Shown: positions 1-7,668 of the stretch, in pieces
Layout of the letters: every line of letters begins with the position of its first letter
Position numbering within the stretch: the stretch's first letter is position 1
NCBI GenBank assembly: GCA_000151295.1
Contig: GG745339.1
Span: 15,308-30,282, forward strand
Source of the DNA: Allomyces macrogynus ATCC 38327
Taxonomy: Eukaryota; Blastocladiomycota; Blastocladiomycetes; Blastocladiales; Blastocladiaceae
Direction of reading: 5' to 3'
Length of the DNA stretch: 14,975 nucleotides
Translations under genes and position numbers: made by a program
The notes under the pieces: model-generated
What the model saw: the letters and a program-made list of their open reading frames with translations, nothing else
Databases searched by the model: none
What the model was told of the DNA's origin: nothing

Positions 1-197
1 TTCTTGTCATTTGCCGTGAAGTGTACCATTTGGTGAGCCTGTTGTTGTATCTTCGTTCCCATTTGCGCCCGGGTTTGCCGCGTGTATCTTTTGCAACATT
101 GTCTGTGCGCTCGCACCATTTCCTGTTCCAAGTTCCTCAGTTCCTGCCTGACCTTACTCGCTCTATGTTCAGACGGCCCCATCGTTGCAACCGACAT
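1..197 (-). CDS. Partial coiled-coil reading frame, cut by window edge
   Basis: A frame with no stop runs from an ATG at 197 down to base 1 (65 codons). Residues after about 17 are rich in Glu, Gln, Arg and Lys with a coiled-coil look (RQELRNLEQEMVRAH and onward). It begins only 13 bp below the stop codon of the coiled-coil gene at 210-2173, on the same strand. It may therefore be a further exon of that gene: a donor near 259 (ACA|GTTCCG) and an acceptor near 150 (GGCAG|GAACTG) would join in phase 0. It could also be the first exon of another gene. Codon use (AGA, AAA, ATA) is less GC-biased than in the neighbours, so a chance open frame is possible. Function unknown. Confidence 0.3.
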   Translation of the reverse strand, partial: MSVATMGPSEHRASKVRQELRNLEQEMVRAHRQCCKRYTRQTRAQMGTKIQQQAHQMVHFTANDK

Positions 198-209
198 GAA
201 TAGACATTT

Positions 210-2173
210 TCATTTTTGCTCCAATGGTGCCTCCGCCGTTGCTGCGACCGGAACTGTGAGCTGCGAACAGCTTGAAGAGGATTCGAGCAGCGACGCCGCG
301 GTCGCATCCAAGGCCAGTGCTGACGCGGAGAGCAAGCTGCCCAACTCGTCCAACATTTCGTCGAGGGTGTGCGTGTGCCACGTCGGCATCACGCCAGTGC
401 GCGACGTGATGGGCTCTGATTCGCCTTCAACGGCCGTGGGACCAACGCTGGCCGTGTCCTTGAGTTCGACGCGAGGCTCGTCGCCACCGCGCGATTTCTG
501 GCGCGCTGCGCTCGCACCCGGGTGGAGAGCGGCCGCGCGCGTTTCAGCAACCGACTCCGTCGCTAGCCCAGCTGTTCGAGGGCCAACAGGTGCCGCGTCG
601 AGCCCACCGCGACGGACGTGAATCTGTTGCGGGCCATGCGCAGCGACCGGCACTCGACCTGCCGCCCGCTTCTTTTTGCCACTCCCGTTTTCGGCCCGCC
701 CTTGCCCACCCGATCCGACGCGACTCCGTGTCGCCCCACCTCGTGCCGCAACCTTGCCCGCCGCCACGGGCACCGCGCCTGGGAAACTCTCAGCAAACAT
801 GCGATTCAACTCGGCTTGCGGCGGCATTTCCGCATGAATCGCGTTGCGCACGCCATGGTAAACGCTCGCCGCATCGCGCCGTCGCTCGCGATCGCGCGCC
901 ATTGCTTCGGCCAAGTCTGCCGTGAGCCGGTCGCGCTCACGCGTCATATGCACGCGCAACAGGGCGTCGCGACCGCGCTCTTGCGCGCGCTGTGCGAGTT
1001 GCTCGGCACGTTTCTGCTGCTCCTGCACCCGCCAAGCGGCTTCTTGGGCGGCGAGGACGGCGTTGGTCGCGGCGTTCGAGTCGGTGCGGGTGGCCGGCGG
1101 CCGCTCCACCGAGTAGACAGCGGGGGCGGGCGGTTCGGTGGCGTGGAACCGCGTGTCGCTGTACGAGATGGCGCGCGCGAGACCGGGTGTGGGCGCTTGC
1201 AGTCCGCGGGACAAGGTGGCAGCGAGGTCGAGGTCGGTGACAGACGGGAACGGCGTCGAAGTTGGACGGGATGCGCGAAGCAGGGATCGGTGGTTGGCGA
1301 CACGAACAGCTTCGGCGCGGTCGAGCGCGCGTGCTTCATGGGTCCACGCGAGCGCGATTCGGCGAGCTCGTTCAGTGACGAGGGCGTCAGTGCTGCGTTC
1401 GTCTTGCGCCTGTAGGCTCGAAGCAAGCGCGGACGTGGCCATCTGCTGGGCGCGAACCTGAACGAGAGTAATGCGGAGCTATGAGAGAGCGTCACGTATC
1501 GAATAATCAGGCCCCGGAGCACGCACCCGGTGCTGTTCTTCGCGATCGGCGTCGCGTTGCGCCGAGCCGATCAAACGCGATGACTGAGCAAGCTGAAGCT
1601 CGGCTTGACGCGCCTGCTCGGCCACCTGCGTTGAACGACATAAGGAAAGCGGGTCAGGATCGACGGTTGCAAGCGCGACAAAGTGAAAAATGATATTTCC
1701 GGACTTCCTGAAGTTCTGTTCTTGTTACATTGTCGAGAGCATAGCGGAGCGAATCGCGGTAGGCTTCTTGGTGCTCGTCCTCGAGCCGTCGCGCTCGGCG
1801 GCGGATCTGGGACGAAGAGCGACGTGGCTCGGTGATGAGTTCCTCGGTCGGAGGGAATTGGCATGATACATATCGCGGTCGGTCATGGTCAAAGCACCGT
1901 CGCGAGCCGTTCTTTCCGTCGTGCAAGGTGCGAGTGTTGACGATGCATGGCGGCCTGACGCTCGCAATGCGGCAAGACTGCTTGGCTTCGCGCCAGAGCA
2001 CCACGGTCGGATATTGATGCGCCAGCGTGCTGATTCGACGTGCTGGTGGCATCTGACCCGTGCGGCCCTCGGCCCTTGTCGCCATGAACTTGTGCTGCTG
2101 CTGCCACAGGTGATCGAGTGTCGGGGTTACAGCCGACCGCGCCAACACTCATTTGTCGAGGACGTGCAGCCAT
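210..2173 (-). CDS. Coiled-coil protein, possibly CEP295/Ana1-like centriolar protein
   Basis: Proposed exons, in order of translation: 2173-1898, 1806-1729, 1625-1527 and 1457-210. This gives 566 residues. The introns are 91, 103 and 69 bp, all GT-AG and all phase 0, and each exon continues a charged helical sequence. Two heptad-like blocks stand out: exons 2-3 (LEDEHQEAYRDSL, AEQARQAELQLAQ) and a stretch in exon 4 rich in Gln, Arg and Glu (QEQQKRAEQLAQRAQERGRD, followed by RERDRL and MARDRERRRD). The tail is low-complexity. The order of helical blocks, a Pro/Tyr-rich linker and a second block ending before an MPPQ motif resembles the N-terminal part of the centriole-elongation protein CEP295/Ana1. 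That match is from memory, not an alignment, and the protein is far shorter than animal CEP295. The start is uncertain: 2173 is the most upstream in-frame ATG I find. The 3' end may continue into the frame at 1-197. Confidence 0.5.
1458..1526 (-). other. Intron 3 of the coiled-coil gene
   Basis: It has GTGCGTGC at the donor and a TCGTTCAG acceptor, 69 bp, phase 0. It separates a 33-codon exon (1625-1527) from the long terminal exon. The neighbouring introns at 1626-1728 (GTAACAAG...AACGCAG) and 1807-1897 (GTGCTTTG...CGTCCCAG) are also phase 0, so the exons between them could be skipped without shifting the frame. Confidence 0.6.
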
Positions 2174-2772
2174 GAGCAAAATCGGTTGTGCGGGGACTTG
2201 CACCCGCTGTTTACTGTCAAAATCGGGAGAATGCTCGTCGCGCACGGGAGCCGGGCCATTGCAAGAAGATTGAGAACGCCCAGCAGCCAGCGCGGCGCGG
2301 TCAGATGACGCTGACGTGGACGAGGTTTGGTGCCGTCGACTATTTGGCAGCAAGCGAGCGAAGGTAGCCGCCAAACTCGGCGTGGCCCGCTCAGTCGTTG
2401 ACTGAAATCAAGACGCTGTCCGACCGCGGCAAGGGTGCCAAGGCGACGGATGGCAAGAAGCAGGTCCGAGCGGCAAGGCAATGTGGCAATACTATGCAGA
2501 CCCCAGGCCGCACACGGCCAAATCACACCAGTGATGACGAAAGAAACGACCGCATGACGACGACGTCGGTGCCCAGCGAACCGAACGGGCGGCGAGCCGT
2601 CAGTGCGGTGCGCTCAGCTGGGCCATGCCGTTGGGGCACGGCGAGCGAGGCAAGGCAACAGCGGACGAGAACATGCAAAACACGGCCTTGGATGGGCCAA
2701 CGGACAACGGCAACAACGGGGCAGAACGGAACAAAAAGACGAAACAGATCAATCCGCCATGCAAACGCACGC
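2174..2772. other. Spacer between RIB3 and the coiled-coil gene
   Basis: About 600 bp lies between the RIB3 stop and the proposed start of the next gene on the same strand. Open frames exist on both strands, but they have no recognisable domain and unremarkable composition. An additional 5' exon of the coiled-coil gene could lie here, since its N-terminus is not fixed. I see no clear TATA box or terminator. Confidence 0.4.
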
Positions 2773-3889
2773 TTACGCGATCGTCCAGTCACCGCCCTCC
2801 TTGGCCAGCTTGCCGCGAATGTACTGCGCGAGCGCCTCCACCGTGATCAGCTTGAGCCCATGCTCGCGCGAGAAGACGCGCAGGTCGTCGCGCCGCGCCA
2901 TCTTGCCATTGTCGAGCACCACTTCGCAAATCACGGCCGCCGGCTGCAGCCCCGCAAGACGGCACAGGTCGACACCGGCCTCGGTGTGCCCGCGACGCGC
3001 GAGAACACCACCAGGCTGGTAGCGCAGCGGCAGCAGGTGACCCGGGCGCACGAAATGGCCGGGCGTCGACGTCGGGTCAGCGAGCAGATTGCACGTCAGC
3101 GCGCGGTCGTGCGCCGAAATGCCCGTCGTCGTCTCTATTGACGAGGAGAGAAGTGTGAACTCGTGTCCGAGTTTCGCTCGAGAGTCAGGGAGAGCGATCG
3201 CACGACACGTACTCGCCTTGGCGTCCACCGAAATCGTGTACTTGGTGCCGTGCGACTCAGTGTGCTCCTCTGGCGGTACCATCAGAGGCAGGCCAAGGGC
3301 ATCGCACCGCGACGGGAGCATCGGCGCGCAGACCAGACCACTATGTAGGCAGCCAACAAGCGAGGTCAGAATGCGAATTCTGGGCCGGTAGGCGGGTGCA
3401 AGACAGGGAAACGAACCTTGTATGGCGCACCATGAACGCCATCTTCGCCTCGGTCACTTTCTCGGCTGCAATGATCAGATCCCCCTCGTTCTCGCGACCC
3501 TCGTCGTCCACCACCACGACAAACTTGCCGGCAGCTGTCGCACCGCGAGGTCAAGGAAAATGACGCCACCGTCGTCGCGTCGTTGTTGCGCGTGGGCAGA
3601 CGAGCAGGAACAAGCATCCGGTCGGCCGTTGCGGGCGGGTAAACAGGGCGGAGAGGAAGGGATTCAGCAAGGTCAGAATAACTTGCTCGTCACGTTTCCA
3701 GCCAAAGGCCCACGGCAGCGGCCATGAGCTCATGGCATTGGCAGCGAGGGCACGAGACGGACCAAAGTCGGCAATGGCGTCGGCAATGCTGTCGAAAACG
3801 TGGTCGGCGTGACCATTCTGCGCCGCGGCCGTGCCGTTGCCGTAGGCCTGGGTGCAGGGGCTCGAGTGTCCGTTGATCATGGTCGTCAT
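2773..3889 (-). CDS. RIB3: 3,4-dihydroxy-2-butanone 4-phosphate synthase
   Basis: This enzyme converts ribulose 5-phosphate to 3,4-dihydroxy-2-butanone 4-phosphate plus formate, the four-carbon branch of riboflavin synthesis. Exons, in order of translation: 3889-3763, 3534-3417, 3340-3213 and 3134-2773. They give 244 residues, close to the usual fungal size. Visible family motifs, in order: [16 protein letters not shown] (about 48-63) with the acidic metal and substrate loop; [14 protein letters not shown], rebuilt across intron 2; [27 protein letters not shown] (126-136); [12 protein letters not shown]; and [11 protein letters not shown] (171-181) with the metal-binding His. The introns (228, 76 and 78 bp) have phases 1, 2 and 1. 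Each junction restores conserved sequence, which strongly supports the model. The start is the ATG at 3889 in an ACCATG context; a second ATG lies three codons on. The N-terminal 30 residues are low-complexity and not conserved. It is monofunctional: the GTP cyclohydrolase II half found in many bacterial fusions is absent. Confidence 0.95.
3135..3212 (-). other. RIB3 intron 3, stop-free and a multiple of three
   Basis: The donor is GTACGTGT and the acceptor CAATAG. The 78-bp intron has no in-frame stop, so the reading frame runs straight through it. Splicing joins DAKA to [11 protein letters not shown]. Retention would insert 26 residues just before this conserved loop. Confidence 0.85.
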
Positions 3890-4952
3890 GGTGCAGGAAG
3901 CCGTGGCGGTCGGTTGGTTGGTTGGTGGAGGCGCTCGGCGAGGATTGGAGCGCGGCGGGACGGCGAGCTGCGCGAGAGGAGAGGCGCGCGCGACTTTTTG
4001 AGGGAGGGAGGATTGGTGAGCGAGAGCAAGCTGGCAGGGAGCGGCTGCCAGAGCGGAGAGAGGAGGCACTGCTCAGATTTTTGTTCTCGCTGCAGTTGCA
4101 GCCGGTCTGCCCAATTGGTTGTCGTCGTTTTTTCCATTTCAGTCGGCCTCTTCCGTGCTGGCCGACCGGCGTGTTGCCCATGCTGGCCCACATGGTGGCG
4201 GGCGGCGGCGCGCTGGCAGCCTGCTCGCTAACAAAATGACAAACAGCTGCCAACGCCGAGGCGAACCGACAACGGCAGCCCTCGTCTCGTCTCGCTCCAA
4301 CCTCACTCGATCTTTGCGGGTTGCTGACCGGTTTGGCTGCGTGCTGACCCGATGATGCTTTGCGACCCGAGCGGGCCGACAAGGGCGGGCCGACGCCGCG
4401 CGACAAAATCGACGACGAGAAGGCATGAGACCAGGATGGTGGTGGGGGGGGGGGGGGGGGGGGGTTGCGACTTGAGAGATGTGATTATTTGCAGTTCATC
4501 TGACCGCGAGCACCATCTACCAGCCCCTCCCTCCCAGTGTCGCTGCCGACGAATCAGAAATCAAGTCGGTCCAAGTCTTACCAAAAGCTGAGAAAATGAA
4601 TTTGGGCGCTCGGTGTCACGCAAAATCCTGTATTCAAGCATTCGCCAGCATCTTGGAGCCGCAGCGGGAGAAAGAGAGAGAGAACGACAGCGCTCGGTCG
4701 TGTTCGCGTCGCTCGCAAAGTGCGTCGGTCCCGCGAGAAGCGGCGAGAGGAGTGCAGAGCAAAAACGTCGCAACGCGAGCAACACGAGCGGTTCGAACCA
4801 AAGCGGCACGGTTTGGAACAGCAGCAGCAACGACAAACGACAACGACAGCAAAAATGTGAAAAGCGACACGCCGTCAACCCAGCAAAAGAGAGGGGGCAC
4901 AGATAAGGGACAAAAGAGCGGGGAGGGAATCAACGGCCAAACCGCACTGGCT
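3890..4952. other. Spacer upstream of RIB3, low-complexity
   Basis: About 1.06 kb holds the RIB3 upstream region and the 3' flank of the GPI-protein gene. It has a GGTT-rich patch near 3908-3925, a CCAATTGG palindrome at 4111-4118 (a possible CCAAT element, weak), the G-run at 4444-4464, and a purine-rich patch near 4660-4690. Open frames on both strands are Arg/Ser-rich and look like chance frames in GC-rich DNA. Confidence 0.5.
4444..4464. repeat. Homopolymer of 21 G
   Basis: An uninterrupted run of 21 G on the plus strand is preceded by a short GGT-rich lead-in. It lies in the spacer between RIB3 and the GPI-protein gene. The exact length is prone to sequencing error. Confidence 0.95.
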
Positions 4953-5562
4953 TTACTGGAGCGCCGCAACGAGCGCAACAGCAGCGGCGGCGACGGCCAA
5001 GCCCGACGAGCCCGATGCTGCGAGCGCCTGCGCCGCCGAGCTCTTGGACGCAGCCGTGGACGTGGCCGATGGCGACGCCGCCGTCGAGGTAGCCGCGGCC
5101 GAGGCCGTCGCGGTCGCCTTGGTGGCCGAGGTGGTCGACGACGTCGACGTTTGCGGCTTGGTGCGCTCGGCAGCGTCACAGTAGCTCGTCTGCGACGACT
5201 GCGCGACCTGGAACTCGCCCGACTAGAGGAGAGACGAGTCGGGGGGTCAGCAACGTGGGAACCACCAACCAGCAGCATCGGCCAAAAACACGCCAAGAGC
5301 AAACGAGCAACAAAAAACGTACGCGACCGGGGCACTGCGCGTAGCACTGCACAACCTCGGCAGCGTTGGTGCACATGCAGCTGAACCACGGGTTGCCCTG
5401 CGCGCTTTGCAGCGGCTGGCACGTCAACTGCTGGCGCGCGGCCGCGTTGGCCAGGCAGGCCTTGAACGTGTCGTCAGCGCCGTTGCCACACGACTGGGCG
5501 CGGACTGAGATTGCGAGCACGGCGAGGAGGACGGCAAGGAGCGCGACGAGCTTGGACGACAT
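4953..5562 (-). CDS. Small eight-cysteine GPI-anchored secreted protein
   Basis: Exons, in order of translation: 5562-5323 and 5222-4953, giving 169 residues. The 100-bp intron has a GTACGT donor and a CTCTAG acceptor, phase 0. Residues 1-23 form a signal peptide (Ala/Val/Leu core, likely cleaved after RAQ). The mature N-terminal module has eight cysteines at about 25, 36, 48, 62, 64, 73, 77 and 95, in the order C, C, C, CxC, CxxxC, C, with the signature SCMC...VVQCYAQCP...YC. Many small fungal cell-surface proteins share this CLC...V.TCY..CP...YC layout (family knowledge from memory). A Ser/Thr/Ala-rich linker follows (about 104-145). It ends in a small-residue stretch and a hydrophobic Ala/Val/Leu tail, typical of a GPI-attachment signal, probably cut within AASGSSG. 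It is therefore expected on the plasma membrane or cell wall. The molecular function is unknown. It is not CFEM: the spacing differs. Confidence 0.85.
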
Positions 5563-5660
5563 GGTTGAGGGGCGAGGAGTGCTGATGGTGTTGGGTACAG
5601 CGTTGGGTGCGTCTACGGCGCAAGGGGAGCTGCAAGCCGGTGCCGTTCAGCTCAGGTGTC

Positions 5661-5675
5661 GAGAGAGAGAGAGAG
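5661..5675. repeat. GA dinucleotide repeat in the 5' leader
   Basis: A GA run of about 7.5 units, with an interrupted extension to about 5680, sits between the TATA-like box and the ATG of the GPI-protein gene. It reads as a CT-rich tract on the coding strand. CT-rich leaders are common near fungal transcription starts. Confidence 0.8.
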
Positions 5676-5720
5676 CGAGAGGGAAGCGATGGGCGCAGGC
5701 TCCAAACAGGGGCGCGCTTG

Positions 5721-5728
5721 GCTTTATA
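5721..5728 (-). promoter_or_regulatory. TATA-like box of the GPI-protein gene
   Basis: On the minus strand it reads TATAAAGC, about 160 bp upstream of the ATG at 5562 and just before the CT-rich tract. Position and sequence fit a core promoter element. It is inferred from sequence only. Confidence 0.45.
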
Positions 5729-6550
5729 CCAACTCCGGGCGCACTCCATCACCACAGCGGCACACGCTGCCACGCACCAGGCATAAACCGCAAAATCATC
5801 TTCACAAACGACCAGCCAGGTCCCGCTCCAGCCAGTTTGGTCTCACTCGATTCTCAATGAAAAAACGTTGGGCACGCCTCTCTCTTCGAGCGCCCCTCCT
5901 CGCCGGGGGTCGTGAGTGTCCTGGGGCGGCATGGGACTGGCGACAGTTTGAGACGCGACTCGGCCGGCACACGCGTGCCGCGCGAATATTCGAAAATGAA
6001 GAGAGCCACAAGCTCCACGCGCTCCACGCGCACCTGGAGCGCCAAAGCGGCGCGCGGATGGGGCACTGAAGAGAGAAAAGGCGAGCTGCGCCTCGGACAA
6101 GTCCACGGGGAGGAGCGAGTAGGTGCCTTGCTTCGATGGTCTCGGCGGTGCAAAGCGGTGCACCACCATAATCTTGACTTCTCGGGTGTGACCTTGTGCC
6201 GCCGTTCACTTCGAGCGCGCATGGCGTGTTCTTGCTCCCACGGCCGCCGGCCACGACGGACCACGACGTGACAAGATCATGAGATGGCATTGGATGAAGC
6301 GAGCCTGGGAACAGATCTTGGCTGCTTGTGCGCCGTGCCGTTCAATCAATCGCATGCGTGGGTCAGGCCAGACAGGCGCCAAGCACGCTCCAAAGGACCA
6401 AACGGGGCACTCTGATCACTCAGCGCGCGCAATCGCGGCAAGATTAGAGCGCATCCATGCAAACGGGTTTCTGAATATTGATCACGACCACAGAGAGCAG
6501 AGCCAAGGGCCTCTTGCGAACGAGAGCCAACTGGAGGCGGAGCAAAGGGT
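5729..6550. other. Spacer between the GPI-protein and inositol-kinase genes
   Basis: About 820 bp with no supportable gene. It contains a duplicated CTCCACGCG at about 6013-6030 and a CGAATATTCG palindrome near 5984. Several overlapping open frames on both strands lack domains and are probably chance. Confidence 0.4.
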
Positions 6551-7390
6551 TTACAACGACGGCGACGACGACACCGACTGCAAGTGCGCCAGCGCCCAGT
6601 CGAGCGCGGCCAGCACGTTGCGCACGCCAAACAAAAACTGGTCGTTGGGCCCCACGGCGTCGTCGAGTTCCGAGTGAGCAAAGTCAATCCAGCGCACGCA
6701 CGTCGGAACGTCACTGGACCCAGCAACAGCGGCTGCCGTGTCGAATGCAATCAGCAACGACGTGCCAACAAAGGTGCCGTGCACTTGCTCGACCGTGGCA
6801 AAAAACTGGGCCACATTGGCACGAATCTGCTCGAGAATGAACAGCCGAACGGCATGGTGTGGCACGTGCTTGGTAAATTCGAGCCAGGCCGTCGCAATCG
6901 TCGAGGCATCGAGCGACTTGCCAAAGGCCTTCCCGTAATTTGTAAACACGTCGACGACAGGGTCGTGCAAACGCAGGCCCGAGACGCGCCAACCCACGGA
7001 CCCGTTGGTCGTCGACGCCGATAGTTCCTCCATGTGGATGCGCTTCTTGTCGTCGGCCAAGCGGTCGTAGAGCTGCGTGCCGAGCTTGATGTCCATGACC
7101 GAGGGCGTGCGCAGGTGCGCGAGAACGTTGCCGAGCTGGATGACGAGGTTGAGTTTGCCGCCGCGCGTGTCGATCAAAACGGCATTGCTCTCGTCGCAGT
7201 CTGCTTGGTCTTGCGATGCGGGCGTGAAGTCGCCGTGGAAGGGCGCGAGAAAGGGCACAACGGCCGGGGCCAAGCGCGGCGCGTCGAGGTAGAATTGGCG
7301 CTCAAACTGGTTGCAGGGCTTGGCGAGCACGGTGGGCGACACTTCGAGCAGCGAGTCGTGGCCGGCGACCTGGCCGGCAAAGTACTTCAT
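6551..7390 (-). CDS. Inositol polyphosphate kinase, IPMK/Arg82-like
   Basis: A single exon of 279 residues. It belongs to the inositol polyphosphate kinase family, which phosphorylates soluble inositol phosphates. Motifs in order: a conserved N-terminal NQFERQFYLDAP; the catalytic PxxxDxKxG motif as PSVMDIKLG (96-104), with the invariant Asp100 and Lys102; GWRVSGLRLHD (133-143); TSLLIAFD (210-217), the family's SLL motif; and IDFAH (235-239), whose Asp binds metal. Then come an acidic stretch and the terminal FGVRNVLAAL helix. The short length and absence of a long N-terminal domain favour a multikinase (IPMK/Arg82) over IP6K or IP3 3-kinase, but motifs alone do not settle this. In yeast, Arg82 makes IP4/IP5 and affects transcription. 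There is no signal peptide or membrane segment. The ATG at 7390 begins MKYFAGQVAGH, which suits the family. Confidence 0.88.
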   Translation of the reverse strand: MKYFAGQVAGHDSLLEVSPTVLAKPCNQFERQFYLDAPRLAPAVVPFLAPFHGDFTPASQDQADCDESNAVLIDTRGGKLNLVIQLGNVLAHLRTPSVMDIKLGTQLYDRLADDKKRIHMEELSASTTNGSVGWRVSGLRLHDPVVDVFTNYGKAFGKSLDASTIATAWLEFTKHVPHHAVRLFILEQIRANVAQFFATVEQVHGTFVGTSLLIAFDTAAAVAGSSDVPTCVRWIDFAHSELDDAVGPNDQFLFGVRNVLAALDWALAHLQSVSSSPSL

Positions 7391-7668
7391 GGTCGTGATG
7401 GTGGTTGTGCTGGTCGCGAGTGCGGGAGAGAGTGAGAACGAGCCGGGCAGGACTCCAAGACGTCGAGCAGTTGCGAGGAGGAGCGATCACTGCTCGAACC
7501 TCGAGGCGCCCCAGGGCAGCTACGACACACCGCCAAGCTGCCCCAAGCTGCCCCAAGCTGCCCCAAGGGCGCGATGAGGACCTTCCCATGTGCCTCCACA
7601 TCACCAGTGGCGCCCACCACCGAGGCCGCCACACCGCACGAGCGCTAACGCATCGCCAGCCGAGCACG
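7391..7668. promoter_or_regulatory. Divergent spacer between the kinase and acidic-protein genes
   Basis: Only 278 bp separates the two start codons, so both promoters must overlap or share this DNA. It contains the 10-bp tandem repeat near 7530-7568. No obvious TATA box is seen. Confidence 0.5.
7531..7568. repeat. Tandem repeat of CCCCAAGCTG, about four copies
   Basis: The unit CCCCAAGCTG occurs as one imperfect copy (CGCCAAGCTG), two perfect copies, and a final partial copy (CCCCAAGG). It lies in the 5' region between the divergently transcribed kinase gene and acidic-protein gene. Confidence 0.85.

Noticed and set aside
618..1415. 265-codon plus-strand open frame
   Set aside because: It is antisense to the coiled-coil gene exon, has no domain, and has the Arg/Pro/His-rich make-up typical of shadow frames in GC-rich DNA.
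3887..4069. In-frame N-terminal extension of RIB3 that could look like a mitochondrial targeting sequence
   Set aside because: The open frame extends upstream to 4069, but its first codon there is GTG, not ATG. The first in-frame ATG, in good context, is at 3889.
3690..4406. 238-codon minus-strand frame upstream of RIB3
   Set aside because: It is in a different frame from RIB3 exon 1, is low-complexity, and has no domain.
4789..4798. GGTTCGAACC, resembling a tRNA T-loop
   Set aside because: No D-stem, anticodon stem or acceptor stem of the right spacing can be found on either strand.
4596..5384. 262-codon plus-strand open frame, very Arg-rich
   Set aside because: It overlaps the GPI-protein gene in antisense. 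The Arg/Gly runs are the reverse reading of its Ser/Thr/Ala codons.
5323..5562. CFEM domain in the GPI-anchored protein
   Set aside because: It has eight cysteines, but the spacing lacks the CFEM pattern and matches the CxC...CYxxC type instead.
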